The position numbers and the translations under genes were made by a program. This document shows positions 52,855 through 61,900 of a DNA stretch of 64,000 nt, piece by piece. Numbering within the stretch: the first letter of the stretch is position 1; every line of letters begins with the position of its first letter. The stretch lies in the NCBI GenBank assembly GCA_959607825.1, contig CAUHNW010000008.1, forward strand, positions 1 through 64,000, in the 5' to 3' direction. The DNA comes from HGM13006 sp900757695 (GTDB lineage Bacteria; Bacillota; Clostridia; Oscillospirales; Oscillospiraceae). Under the pieces are notes generated by a model, which was given only the letters and a program-made list of their open reading frames with translations, was not told where the DNA came from and did no database searches.

Positions 52855-54257
52855 CGGAGCAGAACCGGCATGGGGTGTTGGAACTGGCAGGGGTCTATCT
52901 GGTTCTGGGGCTGATCCTGCTGTTTCAGTACAGCAGGGCCTTTGGAAGCGAGGAGCGATTCCTGTTTTTTGCATTGATGCTGGCATATCTCTGGACCATG
53001 GGATTGCTGGTATATGCAAAACTCCGCTTTTCTCTGAGCCTGCTGGAACCGCTTTTTATGATAACGGCCCTCTATGAAGGAATCTTTGTGATCAAGCCCA
53101 TGCTGGATCTTCGGAGCGGCAATATGGAGGAGCACGGGATCCCGGTGCTGTCCGGCGGGGGAAAAGCCACACTGCTGTTTGCCGTTGGGTATACGATGAT
53201 GTTCTTTGGCTACTACACCCGGCAAAGAATGCAGTTCCCGGGAAAACGGCGGCAGACGGGAAAAGGGTGGGAACCTGACGCCCAAATGATCCCGTGGCTC
53301 TATGGAGCGTGGAGCGTGACCTTTCTGCTCTGTATTGGCTGTATGCTCAGTCAGGGACTCAGCCTTCGGTATATCTTTTCTTTTGGTGCCGAAGGGATTC
53401 GGAGTGCAGACGAAGGGAATACGGCGCTGCTGTTCCTGTCTAATTTCGGGATCACATTGGTGGTATTTTGGCTGATGATCCTTGAATATACGCCGGGGAG
53501 GCTTGGAAAGATCGTCACAACAGCCCTGTGCACGCTGTATATTCTCATGCGCAATGCCCGATGGCTGATGCTGGTATTCCTGCTTTCACCGGTGATCCTG
53601 TATTACCGAAAGCGGGGCCGGGAGCCCAGACTGCTGCCCACACTGCTGGCGGCAATTGGAGCGCTGGCGGTATTTGCGTGGATGCAGGCCAACCGGGGTG
53701 CGCTGGCTTCCGGGGGCGCCATGGGAGGCTGGGGGGCCGGAGGCTTTACGCTGGAAAAGCTTCTTGCGCCGCTGGAAAGTGACCTGAGCACCTATCGGAC
53801 CTTTTACGCCATGGTGCTGAAATACCCATCCGATTATCCCTATCTGCTGGGCAGCACGTTCCTCTATGGGCTGATTCTGTTTGTACCCAGAGCACTGTGG
53901 AAGGGAAAACCGGATAATCCGGTTCGGGATATGATCGAGCACGCCCTGAACCGGCAAGCCAGAGCATCCGGTACCGCAGTGGCGAATATTGGAGAGTGCT
54001 ACGCAAATTTTGGCCCGGTAGGCGTAGTGATCCTGATGTATCTGTTCGGCAGAGGGGCGGCAACGCTGAAGCGTTATTGTATGGAGGAAACAGTGGGGAA
54101 AGGCAGCATCATGGAGATCCTGTATGCGGTTTCAGATCCGCTGCTGTTTCAATGGGTGGCCAGAGGCAATTTCAGCGGAAATGTCTATATTACGCTGTTT
54201 GCGTGGATTCCGGCGCTGCTGCTGGTGCACCATCTGGGAAAGGAGAAGGCGGTGTGA
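52851..54257 (+). CDS. Capsule repeat-unit polymerase (Wzy-like)
   Basis: 468 aa hydrophobic protein with about 11-12 membrane segments and a large external loop (~residues 270-330, Gly/Ala-rich). Its size and its place between glycosyltransferases and a Wzx flippase indicate an O-antigen/capsule polymerase. Sequence in this family is poorly conserved, so the call rests on topology and context. It overlaps both neighbours by 4 bp. Confidence 0.8.
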   Translation: MTEQNRHGVLELAGVYLVLGLILLFQYSRAFGSEERFLFFALMLAYLWTMGLLVYAKLRFSLSLLEPLFMITALYEGIFVIKPMLDLRSGNMEEHGIPVLSGGGKATLLFAVGYTMMFFGYYTRQRMQFPGKRRQTGKGWEPDAQMIPWLYGAWSVTFLLCIGCMLSQGLSLRYIFSFGAEGIRSADEGNTALLFLSNFGITLVVFWLMILEYTPGRLGKIVTTALCTLYILMRNARWLMLVFLLSPVILYYRKRGREPRLLPTLLAAIGALAVFAWMQANRGALASGGAMGGWGAGGFTLEKLLAPLESDLSTYRTFYAMVLKYPSDYPYLLGSTFLYGLILFVPRALWKGKPDNPVRDMIEHALNRQARASGTAVANIGECYANFGPVGVVILMYLFGRGAATLKRYCMEETVGKGSIMEILYAVSDPLLFQWVARGNFSGNVYITLFAWIPALLLVHHLGKEKAV

Positions 54258-55531
54258 AAATATTGGTGGCGCACCCGGCGCAGCAGCACTCCTACCGGCT
54301 GGCGGAGGCCCTGAGCGGGCGTGGAATGCTCTGCGCCTATGCTACAACGGTCTATTATAAAAAGCACTCTCTGACGGCATTGGCGGCGCATTTTTTGCGG
54401 GGAACCATGAAAAAGAAGGCCCAGGGACGGGTATCACCGGTGCTTCGGCCGGAGCAGGTGGTGCAGTTCTGTGAGCTGGAAGGCCTCCTGAAGCTTCTGA
54501 CCATGCATGTGCGGTTTCTCCGGCCGCTGTATCGGCCCATCAAGTACCATACGGCAGAGCGGTTTGCACGAAAGGTAGCCCGTTATGCGATTCGGGAAAA
54601 GGTGGATGCGGTGGTATGCTATGACGACTGCTCCGCAAGACTGTTTGCAATACTCAACAAGAAAGCGCCGAATATCCTGCGGATCATGGATGTGTCCGCA
54701 GCCAGCATCCTCTACATGAAGGAGATCTATGAACGGGACATGGCGCTGTCCCCGGACTTTGCAGCACGGCTCCGGCAGGAGCGGGCAATTGTCTGGGACT
54801 CCGGCTGTCAGAGCCGGGCACGGCAGGAGCTGGCACTGAGTCATTACATGCTTGCACCTTCCGGGTTTGTGCGGACATCACTGCTCTATTCCGGCGGAAA
54901 GGCAGAGCAGATCCGTCTTTGCCCCTATGGCGTGGATACCGGCGCATTTTCCTGCAAGCCTTATGACCATGAGAAAGAGATTCGGGGCCGCCCTGTGCGC
55001 TTTATCTATGTGGGCGGTGTAAAGGAACTCAAGGGGATCAGCTACCTCCTGCGCGGAATCATGGAGATACCGCCGGAGCAGGCACAGCTGACGGTGGTAG
55101 GGAAGTATAATCCTGGGGACAGGGACACCGAACCCTATGGAGGACGTGTACAGTTTACCGGGATGGTACTCCATCAGGAGATCCCTAAGCTGCTCAGGGA
55201 GGCGGATGTCTTTGTGATGCCGTCTCTGGGGGAGGGGATGTCCCTTTCCTCCTTGGAGGCGGCAGCCTGTGGGCTGCCGCTGCTGGTAACGGAGAATTCC
55301 GGGGTCGGTGATGCCATAAAGCAGGGCAGGGAGGGCTTTATCATCCCCATACAGTCCAGCGAGGCCATTGCTGCGGGTATGCGCTGGTTTATCCATCACC
55401 CGGAACGGATCGAGCCCATGGGTCGTGCGGCCCGAGCCATGGCACAGGAGTATACATGGAGCCGCTATCAGGAGCGGGCCTCCGGCCTGCTCCGGCAGCT
55501 GATCGAGGAAGCCCAGGCATGCACACCATAA
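54254..55531 (+). CDS. Glycosyltransferase, GT4 family
   Basis: 425 aa GT-B enzyme. Start GTG at 54254 overlaps the polymerase stop; the frame is open to 53996, but that extension is within the polymerase in another frame. The donor domain has YVGGVKELKGISYLLRGI, PSLGEGMSLSSLEAAACGLPLLVT and a C-terminal helix. Donor and linkage unknown. Confidence 0.87.
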   Translation: MKILVAHPAQQHSYRLAEALSGRGMLCAYATTVYYKKHSLTALAAHFLRGTMKKKAQGRVSPVLRPEQVVQFCELEGLLKLLTMHVRFLRPLYRPIKYHTAERFARKVARYAIREKVDAVVCYDDCSARLFAILNKKAPNILRIMDVSAASILYMKEIYERDMALSPDFAARLRQERAIVWDSGCQSRARQELALSHYMLAPSGFVRTSLLYSGGKAEQIRLCPYGVDTGAFSCKPYDHEKEIRGRPVRFIYVGGVKELKGISYLLRGIMEIPPEQAQLTVVGKYNPGDRDTEPYGGRVQFTGMVLHQEIPKLLREADVFVMPSLGEGMSLSSLEAAACGLPLLVTENSGVGDAIKQGREGFIIPIQSSEAIAAGMRWFIHHPERIEPMGRAARAMAQEYTWSRYQERASGLLRQLIEEAQACTP

Positions 55532-56976
55532 CAAAGAATTATCTATATAATGCCGCCTATCAGCTGCTGGTACTGCTGTGTCCCATTGTAACGGCACCCT
55601 ACCTATCCCGGGTGCTGGGTGCTGAAAATCTGGGGATATACAGCTATATCAGCGCTTCGGGCAATATCGTCATCACGCTGTCACAGCTGGGGCTCTATGC
55701 CTATGGAAGTCGCCAGATTGCCTATGTCCGGGAACAGGGAGAGCAGCTTACCGGCACCTTTTGGGAGCTGCTGCTGCTGCGGGCTATATTGGGCGGAATC
55801 GGAACGGGAATATATTGGGCCTATGGAATATGGCTGGGAAACGGCTATGGCGGGCTGTTCTGGTGCTACTATCCCTATATTCTGGCACAGTTTCTGGACT
55901 GCTCTTGGGTGTATGTGGGGCTGGAACAGATGAAGCCCGCCGTGCTGAAAAATTTTGCGGCAAAGCTGATCAATGTAGCGGGGATTTTTCTGCTGGTACG
56001 CTCCAGAGAGGACCTGAGGCGCTATATTCTGCTGCTGGCCGTGACAGCGCTGCTCTGCAATCTCAGCATTTACACGCAATTGCGGCATTACATCGGGAGA
56101 CCGGTGAGATGCCCAAGACAGCTGAAGCGCCATCTTCGGGGCGCTGTGGCGTTGTTTCTTCCGCAGGCGGCGGCGCTGGCGTATTTGCAGATGGACAAGG
56201 TCATGCTGGGCTGGATCACTGGCGAGGCACAGCAGGTGTCCTTTTACGATCAGGCGGAAAAGATCATTTCCATTCCACTGTCCCTGATCACTGTGATCAG
56301 TACCGTAATGATGCCCCGGCTTGCCAATGTATACAGTGCCCGGCGGCAGGAGCAGCTGCAAAAGCTGCTGCTGGAGGCGGGGAGATATGGAATTCTCATG
56401 GCGATGCCCATGATGATGGGGATACTTGTGGTGGCACGGCAGATGATCCCGTGGTATCTGGGAGGAGAATTTGAGCAGACTGCATCGGTGATGCTGGTGC
56501 TGTCCCCCATGGTGCTGCTCAATGCGTTGACAGGCGTATCCGGAAAGCAGTATTTTACTGCCACCGATCAAACAAAGGTACTGCTGGCCGCCTACGGTGT
56601 TGCAGCGGGGGTCAATGGGCTGGCAAATGCCCTTCTGATCCCACGGTGGGGCTGTATGGGCGCGGCGGCAGCTTCTGTTGCGGCGGCACTGTGTTCTATG
56701 GCAATTCAGTATGCGGTGCTTGGAAGACAGCTGGAGATCAAGCCCATGGGGGGCTATGTTTTGCGATATGGCGCAGGAGCCTTAGGGATGGCGTGTGTGC
56801 TTTGGGGGCTGACCCATGGTATGCGGCCTGCGTGGACGGTGACTCTGATGCAGATCGGAGGCGGCTGCCTGCTCTACGGCGTGTATCTGCTGCTGTGCAG
56901 AGATCCGGCGGTGCAGGCGGTGAAAAAGCTGCTGCACCGCAAAATGAAAAATCAAGAACCAGAGGAGGAAATATAG
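55519..56976 (+). CDS. Lipid-linked repeat-unit flippase (Wzx-like)
   Basis: 485 aa, about 14 membrane segments of the polysaccharide-transport/MOP type (TAPYLSRVLGAENLGIYSYI is characteristic). It moves undecaprenyl-diphosphate-linked repeat units outward for polymerisation by the Wzy-like protein. It begins inside the preceding gene (13-bp overlap). Confidence 0.9.
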   Translation: MHTITKNYLYNAAYQLLVLLCPIVTAPYLSRVLGAENLGIYSYISASGNIVITLSQLGLYAYGSRQIAYVREQGEQLTGTFWELLLLRAILGGIGTGIYWAYGIWLGNGYGGLFWCYYPYILAQFLDCSWVYVGLEQMKPAVLKNFAAKLINVAGIFLLVRSREDLRRYILLLAVTALLCNLSIYTQLRHYIGRPVRCPRQLKRHLRGAVALFLPQAAALAYLQMDKVMLGWITGEAQQVSFYDQAEKIISIPLSLITVISTVMMPRLANVYSARRQEQLQKLLLEAGRYGILMAMPMMMGILVVARQMIPWYLGGEFEQTASVMLVLSPMVLLNALTGVSGKQYFTATDQTKVLLAAYGVAAGVNGLANALLIPRWGCMGAAAASVAAALCSMAIQYAVLGRQLEIKPMGGYVLRYGAGALGMACVLWGLTHGMRPAWTVTLMQIGGGCLLYGVYLLLCRDPAVQAVKKLLHRKMKNQEPEEEI

Positions 56977-58107
56977 ATGTCAGAATTTGCAGGCGGAACC
57001 CTGCTGATTACCGGCGGGACAGGATCCTTCGGCAACGCAGTGCTGCGGCGTTTTCTCGCCACAGATATTGAGCAGATCCGCATTTTTTCCAGAGATGAGA
57101 AAAAACAGGACGATATGCGCCATGCCTTACAGCAAAGCGATCCGGAGCATGTGGGAAAGGTGAAGTTTTACATCGGAGATGTGCGGGATCAGAGCAGTAT
57201 CACAGAGGCCATGCATGGGGTGGATTTTGTATTTCACGCAGCAGCACTGAAGCAGGTGCCTTCCTGTGAGTTTTTCCCCATGGAGGCAGTTCGAACCAAT
57301 ATTATCGGGACAGACCATATGCTGCGTGCGGCCATAGAAGCTGGGGTGAAACGGGTGGTATGTCTGTCCACGGATAAGGCAGCTTATCCCATCAATGCGA
57401 TGGGGATTTCCAAGGCAATGATGGAGCGGGTGGTCATGGCCAATGCCCGGGTGGCGGCAGAGCGTGGAAGCACGGTGATCTCCTGCACCCGGTATGGCAA
57501 TGTCATGTGCAGCCGGGGGTCTGTGATCCCATTGTTTGCGGAGCAGATCCAGTCGGGAAAGCCCATTACCATTACAGATCCCTCCATGACCCGATTTTTG
57601 ATGACGCTGGATGAGGCGGTGGAGCTGGTTCGATTTGCGTTTTGCCATGCCAATCCCGGCGATCTGTTTATTCAAAAGGCCCCGGCCTCCACCATTGGAG
57701 ATCTGGCCCTTGGGGTGCAGGCCCTGCTGGGCAGGACGGAAACCCGGATCATCGGAACCCGGCATGGGGAAAAACGCTATGAGACCCTGATGACCAGAGA
57801 AGAGGCTGTCCGCTGTGAGGATATGGGCCGCTACTTCCGGGTGGCGGCGGATAACCGGGACCTGAATTACGACAAGTATGTGGTACAGGGCACGGAGCGT
57901 GAGCCGCTGGCGGCCTACACCAGCGACAATACCCAGCGGTTAGATGTTCAGGGAGTTCAGGAAAAGCTGCTGACCACAGATTATATCCGCCGGATCTTAG
58001 GCATACCATTGGAAGCGGCCATAGGAGGGAGATACCATGGAGCTTACCCGGAAACAAATGCAGTGCCTGCGGGAACGGGAGCTTGCACTGCTGCGGGCTT
58101 TTATTGA
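56977..58107 (+). CDS. fnlA: UDP-GlcNAc 4,6-dehydratase/5-epimerase (FnlA/CapE family), C-terminally extended
   Basis: 376 aa extended SDR enzyme, first step towards UDP-L-FucNAc. Very similar to Escherichia coli FnlA: LLITGGTGSFGNAVLRRFL, IRIFSRDEKKQDDMRHAL, HAAALKQVPSCEFFPMEAV, STDKAAYPINAMGISKAMME. FnlA is about 344 aa; here the frame runs on for some 30 residues and overlaps licD by 71 bp, so the natural stop seems lost. No FnlB or FnlC gene is in the window, so the later steps must be elsewhere or the product is used differently. Confidence 0.92.
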   Translation: MSEFAGGTLLITGGTGSFGNAVLRRFLATDIEQIRIFSRDEKKQDDMRHALQQSDPEHVGKVKFYIGDVRDQSSITEAMHGVDFVFHAAALKQVPSCEFFPMEAVRTNIIGTDHMLRAAIEAGVKRVVCLSTDKAAYPINAMGISKAMMERVVMANARVAAERGSTVISCTRYGNVMCSRGSVIPLFAEQIQSGKPITITDPSMTRFLMTLDEAVELVRFAFCHANPGDLFIQKAPASTIGDLALGVQALLGRTETRIIGTRHGEKRYETLMTREEAVRCEDMGRYFRVAADNRDLNYDKYVVQGTEREPLAAYTSDNTQRLDVQGVQEKLLTTDYIRRILGIPLEAAIGGRYHGAYPETNAVPAGTGACTAAGFY

Positions 58108-58906
58108 GGTGTGCGGCAAACTGGGGCTTCGATATTTTGTGGTACAGGGTACGCTGCTTGGGGCGGTGCGGCATGGAGGCTTTATTCCGTGGGATGATGA
58201 TATCGATGTGGGCATGCTCCGGGAGGACTATGAGATATTTTTGAGGCAGGGGCAGGCGCTGCTGCCCCGGGACTTTTTCATTCAGGCTCATGGGACAGAT
58301 CCGGCATATCCCCATGGGTTTGCAAAGCTGCGGGATTCTGACTCAGCCTTTGTGGAGACCACCTGCAAGGAGCTGCCCATGCACCACGGGATCTTTATCG
58401 ACATATTCCCCTTTGACTGCTATCCCGATGGGGCCATCAAACAGCTGCGCCTCCTGCGCAAAAAGCTGCTGCTGCGCTATCGGATCCGGCAGTGCCTGTT
58501 TATTCCGAAGGATCGGAAGTTAACGGCAGGAAATCTGGCCCGGTGGGTGCTGATGGGGCTCAGCCGTATCTGCTATCCGGAACTGGAACGGGCGCTGGAA
58601 GCACAGGAACGGCTTTATTCCAGCTACCGGGAAGGAAAGCGCCGGATCAATCACGGCAGCCCGTGGGGACGAAGAGAGTGCGTTCCGAAGGACTGGCTGG
58701 AAGAGACAGTGCCAATGGAATTTGAGGGGATCACGGTCATGGCACCGAAATGCTGGCATGCATATTTGTCCCATGTGTATGGGGACTATATGCAGCTGCC
58801 GCCCCCGGAAAAACGGATTCCGCATCACTATATTTCCCTGATTGATTTTCAGAAGGGCTATTGCCCGGAGATGGCACAGGGAATTGGCGATGACAGGAAT
58901 ATATGA
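58037..58906 (+). CDS. LicD-family phosphotransferase
   Basis: 289 aa. FVVQGTLLGAVRHGGFIPWDDDIDVGM is the nucleotidyltransferase-like catalytic start of LicD/Fukutin proteins, which transfer phosphocholine or a related phosphodiester substituent onto sugars. AGGAGGG lies before the ATG, inside the end of fnlA. No licABC genes are present here, so the transferred group is not necessarily choline. The next gene encodes a phosphodiester glycosidase-domain protein. Confidence 0.9.
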   Translation: MELTRKQMQCLRERELALLRAFIEVCGKLGLRYFVVQGTLLGAVRHGGFIPWDDDIDVGMLREDYEIFLRQGQALLPRDFFIQAHGTDPAYPHGFAKLRDSDSAFVETTCKELPMHHGIFIDIFPFDCYPDGAIKQLRLLRKKLLLRYRIRQCLFIPKDRKLTAGNLARWVLMGLSRICYPELERALEAQERLYSSYREGKRRINHGSPWGRRECVPKDWLEETVPMEFEGITVMAPKCWHAYLSHVYGDYMQLPPPEKRIPHHYISLIDFQKGYCPEMAQGIGDDRNI

Positions 58907-58927
58907 ATTTGCAGAAAGGAGCCAATC

Positions 58928-61900
58928 ATGAAGAGACAGCTGTATCAAAGATGTCTGGCGATGGTTTTGGTCCTGACAGTGATCGCAGGGATTTCACCGG
59001 CGGTGTTGGCTGCGGACCTGCCTGAGCCGGAAGAAATGGATTTGCTGGAAGAGGTGCAGGAGAGCGGCGCTGCGGAATCGGATGCAGTGCTCCAGCCCGA
59101 AGCATTTCCATCGGAACTGCCCACGGAAGCACCGGTAGAGGTACCGGCAGAAACATCGGCAGAAACGCCGCCGGAAGAGCCGGAAGAGCCCACGCCGGAG
59201 GCACCGCAGGAGGAAGAACCGGACGATGAAATGACTGCGGCGGAACCGGAGACGCAAAGCATGGGGGAAGAAGCCGAACCGGCAGAGCAGGAACCAATTG
59301 CAGACTATGATTCGTTCCTGCAGCATCTAAAGGAATTGGAGACCTATGCGGCAAATTATGCTGCGGAGGATCCGCAGCAGGACCCCGGTGCGCTGGTGAT
59401 CAATTTTATCCGTACCGGTGTAGAACGCTATACCTCCGGCACATGGGCCACACTGGCCGGGGCGGAAAATACCGCCTTTACCGCCTATGTGGCAGAGCAG
59501 GATGCGCAAAACGGCACTGGGGCATCGAGACTGAAATATCTGGAGGAAATGCAGCTGCCGAATGGCAACACCGTGGATCTGGGACATATGTTCGGCACGA
59601 TGGATATTGCCTGCTATGCGGCCACGCAAGGTATGACAGAAGGTGTTCAGCAGGCCAGAGCAGATTTGGGCGGCTGGGCCGGAGATACGGCAGATATGAT
59701 GTTCTGTGCGGTGAATGCGGATATTCCGGACAGCGTGGATCTGACGGAGACGGACGTGGATGCCTTGGCGGAGGCGATTCTGAGCCGCTATCTGGGTGCC
59801 GATTACAATGGCCTCAACCATGTGGAGCACTCGTTTACCGCCACCGACCTTTATGGGGACATGGATGCCTACTATGTCATGCATTCCTATCTTGCCGGGG
59901 GCGGGAGCCTCAGCAGCTTGATGGAGAACTACTTTACGGATTCTCTAACGGATGCACAGCGGGCAGACTATTTTCTCCAAAACCGTCTGGGCGGCGCAAA
60001 GACAAAAAAGGACATCCGGGCGAAGGTACTGGAGCTCTACACCGGAAATGCGCTTCTGGAGGCACTGGAGGCCTCCTACAGCCTCACAGATCTTGAAAAC
60101 CATGACAGATTGCAACAGGCCTGCTGTTATGCCTTTGCGGATTATCTGTTCGGGCTTGCGGGCGATGACAGCGGCGAGACACCGGTAGAGCCGGTAGACC
60201 CGGTAGACCCGGTAGACCCGGAGAAACCGGAAAATCCGTACTATACCGTTTTTTCGCAGAGATCCTCTACGCTGGCCCCGGGAGTAGACCAGAATATCAC
60301 CTATGCGCTCACCACCGATGAAAAGCAGATGGTGTTCTACACGGCAACCGTTGACCTGAGCCGGGAAGATGTACATATCTACGCAAACTATCATGGAAAC
60401 GACGGATCCGGCTGGGCCATGTCCCGGGTGACAGACCAGATGGAAGCCGCCCGGAAGAAACATACCGATCCGGAAGACGTTGCGCACTATGTGGAAAACT
60501 ACAGTACCGTGCTTGGCATCAATGCGGATTTTTATGATATGTCCACCGGCGTGCCCTGCGGTGCCCTTGTGATGGAGGGCACGGAGTATCACGGCGTTGG
60601 CAGTGAAAACTTTTTTGGTATTTTAGAGGATGGCACACCCATCATCGGCGGCCCCGAGGAGTATACACAGTACCGGGATCAGATCTGGGAGGCAGTGGGC
60701 GGAAGCGCGTATCTGGTGCAGAACGGGAAATCCGTGGTGACCAGCCAGACGGACTATTATAACAGCCGCCACTCTCGCACCTGCGTGGGCATTACTGCGG
60801 ATGGAAAGGTGGTTCTGATGGTGCTCGATGGCCGGCAGGAGCCTTTTTCTGTGGGCGGAAGTGCCGAGGAACTGGCGCAGATCATGATAGAGGCGGGCTG
60901 TGAGACTGCCATCAATCTTGATGGCGGCGGCTCATCTACCTTTGCGGCAAAGCAGGAGGGCGAGGATCAGGTTTCTGTGGTAAACCGTCCCTCCGACGGC
61001 TATGAGCGCTCGGTGAGCTCTTCGCTGCTGGTGGTGTCCACGGCAGAGGCTACGGATACCTTTGACCATGCCCGCATCGACACGGAGGCGGACTATCTGA
61101 CGGTAGGTGCCAGCGTGACGCTCCATGCATCCGGGGTCAGCGCAAACGGAAATGCCGCTTCAATGCCGGAGGGCGTGGAATGGGCCCTGTCGGATGAAAC
61201 CATGGGCAGCATGGAGGACGGGGTGTTTACGGCATCAAAGCTGGGAGATGTGGAAGTTCAGCTGTGGGATCAGGGAAATGTAGTTGGCAGCAAAACGCTC
61301 CATGTGGTGGTGCCGGATCAGCTGATGTTTACCCGCAAGCGCATGGATGTGATCTATGGCCAGAAGACGGAGCTTCCGCTGACAGCGACCTGTGGAGGAA
61401 ATCCCGTGATCTTCTGCCCTGAAGATGTGATGGTCACCTTGGGCAACAGCGCTGCCGGTACAGTGGAGGGGCTTGATTTTACAGCCAGCGCCGGGGCGGG
61501 GATCCGCAATGTAAAGGTGACAGCAATGCTTGCCTCAGACTATTCCATATCCGCATCCATGGTGTTGGCTCTTTACAGTGAAGATGAGGCGAAGTTTGAT
61601 TTTGACACTGCCATGTATGGAGACCGCAATCTGGCTTGGAACCGGGAGGTGTCCAATGCCACGGTGATTTCAGACAGTCAGGACGGCGTGCTGAGCTGCA
61701 TTTATCAGATCGACCAGCCCGGACTGCCTATGACAGCATCTTACACCTTTGCACTGGATATGCAGAAGGTCGAGGTGCCGGAACGGCTGGTGCCGCTGCT
61801 GAGCATGGTAGCAGGGGGAGACCTTGAAAATGTCACGGCATGGGATATCCTGCTGCAGCTGGCAGAGCGGGTCAGCGGAAAAACCACCGTGGAGGCAAAG

